Made by a program: the position numbers and the translations under genes | In this document: in pieces, positions 11,312-23,982 of the stretch | How the letters are laid out: each line of letters starts with the position of its first letter | How positions within the stretch are numbered: the first letter of the stretch is position 1 | Assembly: GCA_037447655.1 (NCBI GenBank) | Contig: JBBHKE010001133.1 | Coordinates: forward strand, 143,499 to 207,498 | Source: Zygnema cylindricum | Lineage: Eukaryota > Streptophyta > Zygnematophyceae > Zygnematales > Zygnemataceae | DNA length: 64,000 nt | Direction: 5' to 3' | Notes under the pieces: model-generated | The model's input: the letters and a program-made list of their open reading frames with translations, nothing else | The model's database searches: none | Told to the model about the DNA's origin: nothing

Positions 11312-12270
11312 TGGATGGCCTAGGAGAGAATTTGACTCTACTGAGCTGTGAAAATGATTAGTAAAAATGTTTACAAGAAGTAAAAGAAAGAAGCGAGTCA
11401 ATATATTTGGTGAAACAATAGAACTAGAGCGATACTGTAGTTTTTTTGCGGCCGTTTGGGTCTTAGAGACGGCTTGGCGGAACCAATAGAGCCAAAGATT
11501 TGCCGGAATACCGGATTGGCTGAACCAATAGGGCCGAAGAAATGCCCGAATATCGGACTCGGAAATATGTCATTGGCGCCGACACGGGATCTGCGGCCGG
11601 ACCAGGCGGACAAAAAAGGTAAAAGACGGAAAAAACGGTGAACGTCGATACGTTTTCATTTGATAAATCGTGGTCGTGAAAAATACCGTTGAATTACCGC
11701 TGAGAAGTATGTTTCGCCACGTGTCAGCCGTGACTTACCGTTAGGACACTTGAGAAAAGGTGGAAGATTGCACGTGTGTTACGTGCTACGGACCAGGTTA
11801 ATTTGATTTTGGATTATTGAGGGTATTGGGAGTTAATCTACCATCTATGTACAAAATGTCGTCGTATATGTGTTTGTCTTCTATACTAGCGACATATTTT
11901 TTTCGAACTCATGGATAAGTTTACAAAGGTTTCCGTACAAGTGGATTCCACCGTGGATTACTGATGACATCGATTCGGGGCTCCTCGGGACTGGGGATGC
12001 TGATGAGGGTCCGAAAGAAGTCAAAACGATGTCAAGAAAGTTAAAAAAACCAAAGTAAACCGATTCATATTCGTCCTTAGCAAGATAGCCGTACAGAGAT
12101 ACCCCTACCGTAATGTACGGTCTACCCTCCACTTTCTTGTTGACGAGCATCTGTGAGATTATCAACAAAACAAACCGTTAGGAATACGATACGGTTTCGA
12201 AATAGCAGTCTCGTACACCTATATACCTAATTTACCTACCGTATCACGGTTCACCGCTTCGTTAAAATAC
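11312..12270. other. LRR-gene upstream region with a GC-rich 42-bp duplication
   Basis: Should contain the LRR-gene promoter. At about 11472-11560 there are two adjacent imperfect copies of a 42-bp GC-rich unit (GGCGGAACCAATAGAGCC / GGCTGAACCAATAGGGCC). No convincing gene; the reading frame at 11870-12058 lacks recognisable features. Confidence 0.45.
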
Positions 12271-12273
12271 TAA

Positions 12274-13200
12274 GGGTGTGTTCCCATATAACCGAAACTT
12301 TGAAACGTTACTTTGGATTTTAGCGCAATTACGGTGTCCTTTTCAAAGTGTTCCTACGTCAATCATTACTTGCGCCTTCATTTTAACTTCAAATATGTGA
12401 CAGGTGTAGACCTCAACAAAATATGCGACAGTCTACGATAGTACGAAACGAAATGTAGACGACTACGAAACTTCCTAAAATTAGTGACGTCTACAAAAAC
12501 GGCGACGGTTGTAGACGTCGAGTTTTTTGTGACATTGTAGATGTTTAGGGTTTTGTGATATTGCTAAGTCATGCTACCTTGTGTCGTCATCAACACGCAA
12601 ACTTTCCGCCATGGCTTCCCGATATCTTTTTCTTACCATTTATCATTCGATATGCCATCAAAATGAGACCAAAATTATTAAAAAAAAAGAAAAATATATA
12701 TCCTTCATGCTGCATTTCATTTAGAGATGAGAGAAAGAGGAACAATCGAATGAAAAAGATGGGGAGAGACGAGGACGTTGTAAATTTTTGAAAAGGACCC
12801 ATGAATGAAAGTGGAGGTCCAAGACCCCAACGAATTTTCTTCCGTACATGCTTGTCGTTTTTGTACGTACATGCGCGTGACAAGCATGGAAAAAAATAGC
12901 GCGTACTCTCCCTCGTTCAAAAAAATTCGAAGACGTTTCGCGCGTGCAAAATATGCTTTTTATTCGTCGATAGGGTGTTATTTTGGTTATTTGATTCCAT
13001 TACAAGTGTGAAGATGAGATAGAAGTGGGTAGCAATGATGATAATGCCAAATTGTCGTACCTTCCAAGTTCAGAGATGACGCAAAATGTACTTGTGTTTT
13101 TGCCCATTTTTCGTATGGCATAATATTTTCTCGTTGGAAGTCCCATTTTCTATGAAAACGACGGAAAATAACCCTTAATTGAACATAGGGGAACACGCCC
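12274..13200. mobile_element. Harbinger-like non-autonomous element, TAA target duplication
   Basis: Bounded by TAA on both sides (12271-12273 and 13201-13203) with inverted ends GGGTGTGTTCCCATAT and (inverted) GGGCGTGTTCCCCTATG. 927 bp, no transposase frame. A 3-bp TWA duplication and G-rich ends fit the PIF/Harbinger class. Part of its right half (TTTTCTCGTTGG...CCCATTTTCTATGAAAACGA) is echoed at about 16150-16240. Confidence 0.75.
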
Positions 13201-13697
13201 TAAGGGCATCTGCCTTTGCAACCTTAACTTCGTTTGCAACATTTGTTTTGTGCTAACAATTTTCGTACTTGTCTTAGGGTACTTTCGCATGTGCTAAAGT
13301 TACAGTTATTTTCTGTCGTTTTCCTCCAAAGCTTAGAAAAAAAACGAGAAAATTTGAAGCCGTACCAAAAAATTGAAATTACCACTGTAAAAGTTGCATT
13401 ACCTTAAAACTTTATATGTACCGCATTTTGTCGTCTAGCGCGACGCGGTTTGTCGTTTAGCGCATTTCGACCCACTTTCGCGTCCTTTCAGCTAAACTTC
13501 AAATTTTATATAAAATCACCTCGCAAGGTGGTTTTAAATAAAGTTCCATGCGGTGAGCGAATAGCCAGATGTTGTCGCACGTGTCAGAAGTTTTTGGCAA
13601 ATTTTGAGCCCGTAGTACAAAAAAAAAAGTTTCCAGCCTGTGCGTGACTTCTTTCCGTGCACTTTTTTCAATACAATGGCCGTGGAGGGGGTCTCAG

Positions 13698-13783
13698 TAA
13701 CAGGATTTCCTACCTCTCTGAAAATCCCATTACTTCAATCAATTTCAACCACACATTCCACACATTGGAAAATACACATCCAC
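13698..13783 (+). repeat. Left copy of an 86-bp direct repeat
   Basis: Pairs with 17384-17469: same length, same orientation, only a handful of substitutions (core ATCCCATTACT..., CACACATTGGAAAATA). The pair encloses about 3.6 kb holding the AT-rich ORF block. Confidence 0.85.
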
Positions 13784-14249
13784 TTGAGCTGGCATGACGT
13801 GGTTGTGGGTCGAAAAGATAATAACGCCAAATTGGAGTGCATTAGGGTCAAGTTCCATCGTCGTTTCTGTAATCGTACGGCCAACTCTACTGGCCGGGTT
13901 GATATTCCACACAAAGAGGTCTGTAAACCACGTGTTATCCATTGAGTGGCACCACGAAAGCTACGATCGGATATTGACTATCCTAAAAAAAATCACACCG
14001 ACAAATTTCACTTCAAATCTTCACTTGTGCACCATGTACCTGCGTACCAACTAACAAGTCATAATACGACAGAACGTTTGTATTTTTTGCAAACGCTTAT
14101 CTTTCACGCCAGCTAAGCTTTTTTCTTTATTTTTATGTTTATATTAAGTTTGTTTTGAAAAGATTAATTTTGTTTTAGCTTATTTATCAAATGGGATTGA
14201 ATTAGAATACGTTAAAAAAAAGCAAAATGTTTTTTGAAGGAGTAACAAG

Positions 14250-15239
14250 ATGGTAACTATTTACGATATAGACTAAAATGATGATTCTGATCCTAATCCT
14301 AATTCTAGTTCTAATACTAATAATAATGGAACAAAGAAAAATGATTCAGATTCTAACATGTTAAATGTGACACAAAACGAACAAAATGCATCAAAAAATG
14401 TATATCGTGTAAAAAACCTGATTTAAATAGTGTTTCATTTGTTGCAAATCAAGATGTGAAGTAAAAAAAAAAACACAGTATGGATTAATCCTTTGTTTCG
14501 AGGTATTCCGTTTGCAGAAAAAAAAATTGTAACTCTCAACGATTTAATTGAAGCACGATTGTTGGAATATTTGAAATGTGTTTTAGGAGGAGCATTTGCA
14601 GGGGGGATTACAACAGCTAGTGTTCTATCTCAACAGCCCACAAAAATTGACTTGCAAGAAATAACAAAAACAATCAAATTTACAGACAGATTTCAATCTA
14701 TGAAAATTTTTGAATCATTAAACTCTAAAAACACTAAAGCTAAAAACAACTTAAATGCAAATAATGTTGAAATGGACAACCAGTTGAATCAACATGCGTC
14801 TGTAGAACAAGCTTCGCAAATGAAAGAAATTTGAAGTGTGATACCTAAAGACACTTTCGATATAATTATGGATTTTACAAGTTATTCATCTCGTGTGGAT
14901 AATGTAATAAAAAGAGTGGAAAAGTTAATTAAGAATCCACATCTAGGCGAGAATTACAATGTCGAAATGGGTGTAACTGTTCAAGCAGGCAATATGTTTG
15001 AACTTAAGCGAACTTCAAAATTCTCGGATCAAAGAAATCGATCAGATTCAAACAGTAGTGTTAATAGCCGTTATCAAAATGAACGCTCTGGTTCTATGTA
15101 CAGAAGGTTGTTTGCACAGCAATTTGATGAAGCTACGGATAACATACAAACATCTGAGATACGAGATCATTCTTATGGAATTGAGAATTTGCAAGCTTCT
15201 GTCGAAGAAGCACCTGTATTCCCGTCTCCTCCTGAATAA
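14250..15239 (+). pseudogene. AT-rich ORF block interrupted by stops; protein not recognised
   Basis: One reading frame runs from ATG 14250 to TAA 15239. It is broken by a TAA just after the start, by a TAA and a TGA (with a probable frameshift, since a coding-like stretch continues in another frame) at about 14426-14465, and by a TGA at 14832-14834. The longest open pieces are 14493-14834 (113 residues) and 14838-15239 (133 residues), in the same frame. Composition is protein-like: Asn/Asp/Ser-rich at the start, then a hydrophobic Gly-rich stretch (GGAFAGGITTASVLSQ), then a charged, Ser/Arg-rich C-terminus ending FPSPPE. Codon use is far more A/T-rich than neighbouring genes. AATAAA-like signals follow at about 15320. 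Other genes here use TGA as stop, so read-through by code change is unlikely. Foreign origin (organellar, viral or plasmid) is possible but unproven. Confidence 0.5.
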
Positions 15240-15575
15240 AACGCGGCTAATAATTCGTTTCTGTTTTAAAAACCGGTCATTTTTGTAGGATTTTTTGCAA
15301 AATGGGTTATTTTTAGAAAATAAATATTTTCAAAGTTGCAATTGATAAATTTGTATGTTATAATAGAATTAAACACCAAAGCAACAGCTTAGAGCATCAG
15401 GTATTTGTCTATTGCTGCTTAAGTGTCTAATTCAATTTGATTTCTAGTTTTTATTGCTTTCCATATTATAACCAACCGAAAACCACCTTTGAATTTTGGG
15501 GGCAAACCTCGTGAACCTAAGTTTGAAGTAGTAAAAGAATATTTTTTCAATCATTTTTTAAGGGTCATGTTTTCG

Positions 15576-15800
15576 AACATGAAGAAAATCCTTTGCTGAA
15601 AATAGTGTGACAGAAGAACGTATATAGAAATAGCGTGACGAAGGACCGTTTCCCGATTACTTTTTTATATTTTCAATTGCATTTGGAAACATGAAGAAAA
15701 TCCTTTGCCGAAAATAGTGTGACAAAAGAGCGTATACAGAAATAGCGTGACGAAGGACCGTTTCGCGATTACTTTTTTTTATTTTCAGTTGCATTTTGAA
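15576..15800 (+). repeat. Tandem duplication of a 112-bp unit
   Basis: Two adjacent copies (15576-15687, 15688-15800) starting ACATGAAGAAAATCCTTTG and containing AATAGCGTGACGAAGGACCG, with few differences. Confidence 0.85.
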
Positions 15801-17383
15801 AGGTAACATACCATGTGCAAATCTTGTGATTTTTCGTTGGTTGTCCATCGTGACACGTAGCTTAATCGTCCAGCGTGTTGCTATTCATTTTTTTTCTGTA
15901 GCTGCCAACCCACCTCTTACAGGTACGTTGTCAGGTACAGTGAAAAATGAAGCGAACGCCTCGCGAATGAACATCCGACAGTCAGTGTTACCTCCCAGAC
16001 TTTCGGAGAGTATTGGCAAGATTCTCTGTAATGTTGTTTCGCGAATAAAAACAAAATAAGTGGTACGGTCATGTACCGATAAGCGTGGATATCTGTAAGC
16101 TACCTCACTTTTTTACTGATGGAACTTGAACCTTATTAGAAGTTTCAAATTGACGTAAAATGTAATTTGGTTTTTCCCACATTTTACGTAGGACATATGA
16201 TTTTCTCGTTGTGGGAATCATTTTATGGGAAAACGATGGGCACACCATTTTGGACGAAAAATGTCGATTTTTACCGTTAAAAGTGGGAATGGGGAGTGAA
16301 GGTACAAACGAGAAGCGGAGAGGCAAAAACGTCTCAAGGTTTTGCAACTACATGGAAATGACGTTGGAGATACGCGACTCACACAATTGTTTAGCTTGCA
16401 TACGCGCTACAACAAAGAAATATAGCTTGCTTTTTTTCTCGTGCAAACTTGTCGAAATCGTGTGCAATGTGCGGAAAAAGTTATTCCATCGGTTGATCAA
16501 GTGTCACTTTTCTTTAGCCTCACTCTTAAAGCTCTTAATATTTAGATTTGAAGTCAAGTTTGCATCACCTTGCGAACTATAAAAAAAGGAAAGACGACAA
16601 ATTGACATAAATTGCAAATTACACAATGACTCAAAGTGTATTTCGATTTATTCACTTCTTTTTGTAAGTAACAAAACTAAACATTCTTTTATCAAACCGT
16701 TCTCTGGTAACTTAGTCCCACATTTAGTCTTGATTACATTTCAATCGACGACTACGTGCTGCACGTTGTCTTGAGGTTCACATTAGATCTAACAAGTGTA
16801 CTTGTTGTTCACTTGGCCCACACCTCATGCAACATTCAATAGTTGAATGTCATGATCTTGCAATGTCTTCTTATATGTCAATGGTCCACCTTTCAACAAT
16901 TGATATAAAAGCTAATCTTTAGAAATCACGCGGAAATATCAGCTTCTGGAAAATAAAAAGTATGTGGGGCCATAAATGAGCATTTTTTGCGCACTATATA
17001 AAGGGTTGATCGATTATAATGCACATAACCAAGTAAGGGCAAGATAGAGGATGCATGTATTTTACAATCCATTTTTTTGTGTTTTGGCTAGGAAGTTTTG
17101 ACTTTGCAATTTCATATGGAATTTTCGAATTTTCTCCTCAAATGGCTTCCGATTTTTAGTTGGCAACCTATCGTTGGTCATTAGATTTTGCGATTCACCC
17201 GTAGGCAAAGGTGACAATTTTGATGCAAATGCCACAAGTAGGAGAAATTTTGCAATCCGACTTTATATTTTTTAAAGCCAACATACTTATCTCTAAAGAC
17301 ATTAAAGCACCATGCCTATGAATAGCACGACGACAATATAAAGGTCAGATGCACAACAATTGAATGCACACTTACAATAAGTG
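15801..17383. other. Gene-free AT-rich stretch
   Basis: No credible gene. Contains sequence related to the Harbinger-like element (about 16140-16250). Otherwise unique-looking. Confidence 0.45.
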
Positions 17384-17469
17384 TAACAAGATCTCCTACC
17401 TCTCAGAAAATCCCATTACTACAACCAATTTCAACCACACATTACACACATTGGAAAATATACATCCAC
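17384..17469 (+). repeat. Right copy of the 86-bp direct repeat
   Basis: Matches 13698-13783 (see that entry). Followed by sequence that does not match the flank of the left copy. Confidence 0.85.
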
Positions 17470-19089
17470 ATTGGAAAAACACTCTTATAAAGATCAACTT
17501 TAAATTAAAAGAAGCTTTTTGTTCACATAACATTAGCTTGGTCTCTTACCATCATGGCTCAACCCTTTTTTTTAAAGTGTTTCCTCTCCTATCCACTCTT
17601 AAATGATTTTATCAATTAACTACGAAAACAATGCTTAGTTAGTAAGAGATTTCAATGCAAAAATGATAATGCTCCAATTCGGTTTTGATCGCTCAGGACC
17701 AAGATCAGTCGAAATTTCCACAAATTTTTCCGAAAGGAAAAGATGTCTACTCTCCTCTTACACCTCACTATTTATCCATCATCGCCCTGGACTCGCCAGG
17801 CCAAAGTCAACGCTCCGTTAAACAGGCTTTTACCTGGGCGAATCATAAATCAACAAGGACTCGGACTGACCAATGCAAACCGTGCGAAATCTCCCACTAA
17901 CTACGTAGCAATTACTAACCAATCAAACACTGCATTTTACTACGTAGCATTTACTTGCAAAAGTGCACGCAAATCAAAACGCGACTTCGCACGATCGTGC
18001 GTCGCGAATTTAACTTGCAAAACAACTTACGAAACTTACAAATTTTGAAACATACCATAATAGGTACCAAACCACTATTAGTACTTTATATAGACGTACG
18101 CCTTGAATTCCGCGGTTTCTTTGACCCTTACGCTGTTCCAATGATACCCACTTATTATTTTGACCCCTAGCTGTCACCTAAATACACCCATCGCTATATC
18201 TTTTGAATTAAAACTCGAAATCGCGCGATTCTTTCGCCGACGTCTACCAAATTCATAACTTTATATTCACAAGCTTTAAATACCCATTTACGACCAATTT
18301 CGATCCATTATTACTGTTACAATAAGCGGGAACGTATGTTGCATATATTTATCTATCACAAACGAAAAAATGTATTTTGATGGATTTGGAATTATTTCAT
18401 TAACAATCTCCCATTATCACTACCACTCAATATCTAACCCTAACACTCGTACGAATTTAAGACATTGAAACAAATTCCAATTCATATCTAACGCGTAGAA
18501 TACCCATGAATCAATTGCATCCAAGTGTCTACCATTGTAGCGAAGCTTAACCTATACTACAATACTTATAAACTACGTAGCGAATAGGAAAATTAGAACA
18601 AAAAACGAAAAGGACGCAACCACGACAACTAACTCCACAATAAAACAAAAACATTTTCGCTAATCCTATATAGAGCCGTTGTATCAAATGCTCAGTTTCA
18701 CCTACCTAATATTTTTTGTATATGAGGAACTACAATAGTATGAAGGAGGTTTCACCAGCAACAATAGAAATGAAGGTCGGCCTAGTAGATACTTTTATTT
18801 AAAACGTATTATATTTGACGCAATTTCCTTTTTTCAATCCGAATCAAGTGCACGAAATCGCCTTGTTAAAGTAGTTGCAACAAAATATTAAAGTTCCACC
18901 ATTCAATTCTAAAAGGCGCAGGCGCGTACAAAGTTATGGGGGCCAAGGGAGTTTACAGATTCTTGGTGACTGACAAAAACATTAAGTTTAGACTTATGAA
19001 ATATATGTTACTGAGAAGGGGTATCGATCCATTCAACCGCAGGAAGCTTAAAGGCCACTCAATGCTAGATTGCATGCAAAGATAAGCGA
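17470..19089. other. Gene-free stretch; nothing recognised
   Basis: Short reading frames only, none with recognisable motifs, and no clear terminal repeats. Confidence 0.4.
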
Positions 19090-19828
19090 GGACGATGCAA
19101 ATCACAAAATATGACAAATTGTATACCGTCGCGTCCTTTTACTCTAATTGTTTTATAACTTTTATTTGGGTTTTTCCCCTTATAATTTGAACGCGATCAA
19201 TATCTTTACACTAAAATAGGCATAATTTCATTTTGCCTTGTATTTTGAACGCAATTTTACTTGCGTTCGCAATTATTTCAATCCATTTTTGTACTTTTTT
19301 GCTTAACAAAAAACCATTTTGTAGGACCTTACACGTTCCGTACAACACTCTGTTCAAGATGACCATAAATTAGATTTTTTAACGCTAATTAACCGGTACC
19401 TTAATTAACGTAAAAGACAAGTAGTGTTATTAATTGTATTTAAGGTTTTAGGGTCAAAATTTGGGGGCGCCGAATTAGCTTTTATATATAACTCTAATAG
19501 CATAGTTCAAAAGTAGGTGAAAGTAGCCCCATACAATATGCCTATTGTATGCAAGACATACAATATGACCTTAAGACCCATATTGTATTCGGACCTATTC
19601 GGACCAATTAAAACATTCGGACCAAAAATTGGACCAATTAAAACATTCGGACCAAAAAATTTTATTTACACCATCAGACTCGGACAATCGGACGGTCGCT
19701 GATCAAAGTAGCGATCTAAGAAGATCACATGAAAAGCCCATAACACAACTTAGGATAAAGGCGCCTACCAAAGGCCTACCATAAAAACGCCTACTTTTGA
19801 ACTATGGCTAATAGCGATTAAAGTTGTA
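19090..19828. mobile_element. MITE family A, long form, 5'-truncated and split by a nested family B element
   Basis: 19090-19500 matches the interior and right half of the 572-bp element at 24634-25205 (shared GCGATCAATATCTTTACACT, GGGGCGCCGAATTAGC). The terminal piece CTAATAGCGATTAAAGTTGTA resumes only at about 19808, after the nested insertion 19505-19802. No left terminal repeat is seen. Confidence 0.7.
19505..19802 (+). mobile_element. MITE family B (TIR GTTCAAAAGTAGG), nested in family A
   Basis: 298 bp with inverted ends GTTCAAAAGTAGG / CCTACTTTTGAAC, each flanked by TA (19503-19504, 19803-19804). Inside: repeated TTCGGACCAATTAAAACA units and a palindromic CAATATG-rich segment. Closely related to 56015-56303 (opposite orientation) and 63275-63695. 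Confidence 0.88.
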
Positions 19829-20581
19829 GTTTTAGCATAGTTTAGTAGAACGGCTTTGCGACGTTTATGTTTAAGCCGTCAGCGAATTACTGTAGCGATG
19901 ACGAACTGGCAAAAAACGGTTTAGCTTTGTTTGAAACGGTTTCCCCCCAAAACGGCCGGATGCGACTTTTTTTTTAACGGCAATTAAGTACCGTTTAGCA
20001 TATTATTTACAACACAGTACGGTAACAGATTTTACTGCCTACGTGTCACTCGTTCTTACGTCCAGAGACTACAAAATGATGCAGCACAAATTTCTGCCGA
20101 TTTTTTTTGCACGTGGAGTTGCTTGCTTCCGTGTCATCCAATTGTTCCATGGGGACTACACGTGGCTGTTTTTGTCACTTTTCTGTGACATGTGTGAAAT
20201 TTTACCTGGAAAGCAGAAAGGATCCTTGCATGGAGGCCGGTTTCTTCTCTGATAGGAACAGCTAGTACTAAAAACGGTAACAAAACAACAGTGGTGCAAT
20301 GACGTACATAATAGTACATAAATTTGCTACTTTTCGTACTTTTTCGTACGTGCATAGTATTTTTTTTTCGAAATTTTAGTCTGAGCCTGAAAGGAAACAG
20401 GGGTTAGGTACCGTCCTGTGCAGGTTGACTTCCTTCAAAATTTTCAATCACGTACGGACGCGTTACTGGTACGGACGCGAAGGAAAAAAAGAGTAGATAA
20501 ATCACATGCACTCGCGATCGTCTGCTTGCAGGAAGCTTTGGTAACTCAGCTTTGATCGGAAAACTTCAATTTTTAGTGAAA
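19829..20581 (+). promoter_or_regulatory. Caleosin upstream region with two ACGTG motifs
   Basis: Contains TACACGTGGC (20157-20166), a perfect ABA-response-element match, and TGCACGTGGA (20109-20118), about 420-470 bp upstream of the caleosin ATG. Plant caleosins of the RD20 type are ABA- and drought-induced, so ABA control is plausible. It is inference from motifs; no TATA box was fixed. Confidence 0.45.
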
Positions 20582-20676
20582 ATGTCGAGCCTCTCTGTAG
20601 CAAGCGGTGCGCCAATCACCTACCAGCGTCCAATAAAGACTGAGGAGCTTGAGAAGTACATCGACAAACCACGTAC

Positions 20677-20755
<79 letters not shown>

Positions 20756-23700
20756 TACTGAGCTGTCTGTCTCTTTCTTTTTCTTTTATTTGTGTATTTT
20801 CTGTGCAATTATAGAAAATTAAGCTTTCAGTTGTTTATTCTGAAAAGAAAATAAAGCTGAAAATTTTGCAGTGTGAAATGTTTCTGTAACAAGTTAAGAA
20901 TGTTGATAAGGATGTCTGTTTGTTTACAAGAGGCATGCTTTGTTTTCATATCTTGACATGGTGGACAATTTTAATGCACTTTGTAGTCAAATGCTTATCA
21001 TGGTAAAACCCTTTATGGCAAAGATTTACAATATATCTAAATATCCAAGTTGAGTCGATGTATTTTCCGGTAATGCTGGTTTTTGCTCTCAAGCTTATAT
21101 ATATTAGTTCTTATTTAAATCTTCAAGAAAAAACCGACTTTTTATTAAAGCTCTTTTGTTCTTTCTTTTGAAAATAAAATTTACAAAATTTACCGAGTAA
21201 TCTCTCGAACAGTATGTATTCTAATACTTGGGGGAAGAACAATGTTGTGTTTCACTGATATGCTCAAAATCACAAAACGTTTTTTTCTGTTTAATTTAAT
21301 CGTTTAAACCCTTTTGAAAGCCATTTTTCGAATTTAAATCTATCATTTTTCATTGCAGAATATTCTATCGGTTATCTTAGGACGTACCTTACTTCCTGAG
21401 ATAATTTTTTCTTAATTAAATATTATGTTTCTATTTTTATTTGATTTTTGGTACTTGGCGAGTTGTGGATGATGTCAGCCTGAGTCTTGCGAGTCATGGA
21501 AAACATTTTCAGACATTTTCGGACTTTTTTATTTTTATTTCGGTGCTGGATTTTTTATTTCTTTAAAAGTACAGTACCGTGTAAAGGTGTATTTTGTCAT
21601 ATGTACGAAAGGTACCTTCCCCTACCTGTGCCGACCTTTACATGTACGAATGTACGGAAAGTATAAACTGGAAGGGCAGTTTTTAGAAAAAGTTCCAACT
21701 GTGGTTAACCTATGTAATAAACTAATAACGAATAACGTTTTTGGGTGAAAGTCTTTTGCTTACGACTCTGGTAAGAAGTACGTATACTGACTATAGTACG
21801 AAGTTGATACCAATCTTGGCACGACAGAGTATACTATTTCTGATTTTCTGGTTATCATGGAATGCAAGTCTCCTTCCCCTAAAGGCGGTCGAAAACGGAC
21901 ATCAGGACTGTAACCTTGCTAAGCTTGTTTCATGTAGTAGAAAAGTGCCACGGTGGCGCGGCGTTTTCAGTACGCCGATCAGTTCGTACCAAGTACTGTA
22001 CGTTACTTTGGAAAAAGTCAATAGATCGTACGAAATACGTACTATAAGATATTTTTTTTGTTTTACCGTACAATGTTGGTCAACTTTTGTTGGATCAATT
22101 GAACCAGGTACTGTACGTACGGATTCGCTTTGTCGTGAAAAGTGCGTACTGTAAGATATATATATTTTTTTGTACTATGTTGCTTATCATGTTTTTTATT
22201 ACTGTACTACTGCAGATGTTCCCCGGGGAAGTTTAGCTGTGGACAAGGAACATCCTAATGGTTCAACCGGCCATGATACCAAGAATCTTTCTGTATTGCA
22301 GCAACATGTTGCTTTTTTCGATCGTAATGGCGATGGTATAATTTATCCGTGGGAAACCTACGCTGGTAAGCAATGTTATCAGGATAGGATGGGGTAGGAT
22401 TCCTTTCGTTGGTGATAGTGGTTTGATGTATCTGCTTCCCTTTTGTTTACGCGTCTACGAATAACGAGTTTGTTTCTTACCTCGCTTTTTTCAAACTGGA
22501 CCTTGCTCAAATGTAGTAAAATGTTTTTAAAATGAGAGATTGTATATAGTTTGTCTGTCTTGTCACCAAAATGCCAATGTTTTTGTACTTATTAGTAATT
22601 TTATCCTCTGGTGAGAAGTAAAACAAAGTCAAAGTTGTCTTTTTGAACAAATCTTGCCATGTGTCAGAGCATCTCTTTTCCGATATTTGTGTTTAGAGAC
22701 TACATTGTTATAGTTTTGGTGGCGCTAGTGTGTTAGAAAATCAGTACTTGAGGCAGATGTCGTGCAATACGTATGACCATATTATCAACATTTGGGTAAA
22801 AGGAAGATTTTGATACTGATTTTAATAAAAACACTTAACTCTGGATAAGAACATTGTGGATTGTGACTGTGTCTCATCTTATTTTGGAGGTGGAGGGCGT
22901 TTGGTTGTTTCAGGTTTCCGTGCAATCGGTTTCAATCCACTCTGGTCTTTTGGTGCCATCTTTGTTATCAACGGAGCCTTCAGTTGGGCCACACAGAATG
23001 TGAGCACAATAATCATAGTAATAATACCATTGATAAAGATTTGTTGTGAGGTTTTTGGTTGTTTCAATTTATTGCTGCTTATGTCTTTTAGTTCGTAAAG
23101 TGGAAATTAGTTTAGCTGATGGAGTTTGTCTCACTTCACAAAATAAATGATTAATTTAAGTTTTTGCTTGTTGATTTTGTCCATTGTGTAAACCTGTTTT
23201 TACAAAATTTGACATTATTATCAGTTAGGTTGTTGCTGATAAAGATGCATCCATATATATGGGGTTGCAGTCCTGGCTTCCCTCCCCTACACTGTCAATT
23301 ATTGTTAAAAACATCCACCGAGCGAAACATGGAAGCGACTCGGAAGTCTATGACACAGAGGGGAGGTAAGAGCTTATAATATCGTGATGGTCAGAACAAT
23401 GGATATTTTTTTTTTCCTCTTAATACAAATCATGCCAGTTTTCTTTAATGCGGACAGTTTGATTGTAGACTAGATTTCTGAGGTTTCTCTGCCTTTAAAA
23501 AAAATCTGAAATTTCAGTATGTGGCTTTTTCAATTTGCGCAGGTTTGTACCGGAGAAGTTCGAAGAGCTTTTTTCGAAGTATGACCACGGCCAGAAAAAT
23601 GCGTTAACTTTCTTTGAGTTATTGGAGTTGACTGAGGCGAACAGGAATGTCATGGATCCATTTGGCTGGTAGCTTTCTTTTAGCACTTTACTGTTAATAA

Positions 23701-23982
23701 CTCATTGCCTGTTTTCCTTTTGCTCCTTTGCTCAGTTGCTTCGCAATCCGCTATCTTTGTACATTGCAACTGCCGAGATTTGCATATTCCGGTTTTTAAT
23801 TGTGTTATTATGGCATTGACAGGACTGCTGAGAAATTGGAGTGGGGTTTGACCTATCTTCTCCTCAAAGATTCTAAGGGATTCGTCAGTAAGGATGCTAT
23901 CCGAGGAATGTATGATGGAAGCATTTTTGAAATTTGCGAACAGCAAATTATTGCAGCAAAGAAGAATAAGAAGCAACATTAA
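20582..23982 (+). CDS. CLO: Caleosin (lipid-droplet peroxygenase), 6 exons
   Basis: Caleosins are Ca2+-binding haem peroxygenases of oil bodies or ER that oxidise unsaturated lipids with hydroperoxides. Exons: 20582-20672, 22216-22365, 22914-22999, 23271-23365, 23543-23668, 23823-23982; 708 nt, 235 residues, TAA stop. An EF-hand loop is canonical ([12 protein letters not shown], residues about 70-81). Then comes a hydrophobic segment ([20 protein letters not shown]), a Pro-rich hinge of proline-knot type ([15 protein letters not shown]) and [20 protein letters not shown] carrying a conserved haem-ligand His. The C-terminal block ends [20 protein letters not shown] and EAIRG-type residues ([16 protein letters not shown]). 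Length fits the family (about 200-245). The exon-1 donor is followed immediately by a CT/CA microsatellite. The start is the first ATG in frame. Confidence 0.95.
20678..20757 (+). repeat. (CT)n(CA)n compound microsatellite
   Basis: CT dinucleotides to 20730, then CA to 20755, at the start of caleosin intron 1, a few bases after the donor. Confidence 0.97.

Noticed and set aside
11033-11401. Arg/Glu-rich (plus) and Ser/Pro-rich (minus) proteins
   Set aside because: Translation of the GGGAGA repeat within the first LRR-gene intron.
14832-14834. TGA as a sense or recoded codon joining the two AT-rich ORFs
   Set aside because: The LRR and LSM genes in this window terminate with TGA, further stops lie upstream in the same frame, and no selenocysteine-type signal can be argued. 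Decay is the simpler reading.
22000-22170. A separate gene at 21.74-22.15 kb
   Set aside because: Lies in caleosin intron 1, has no recognisable sequence and is rich in GTAC-containing repeats shared with intergenic DNA.
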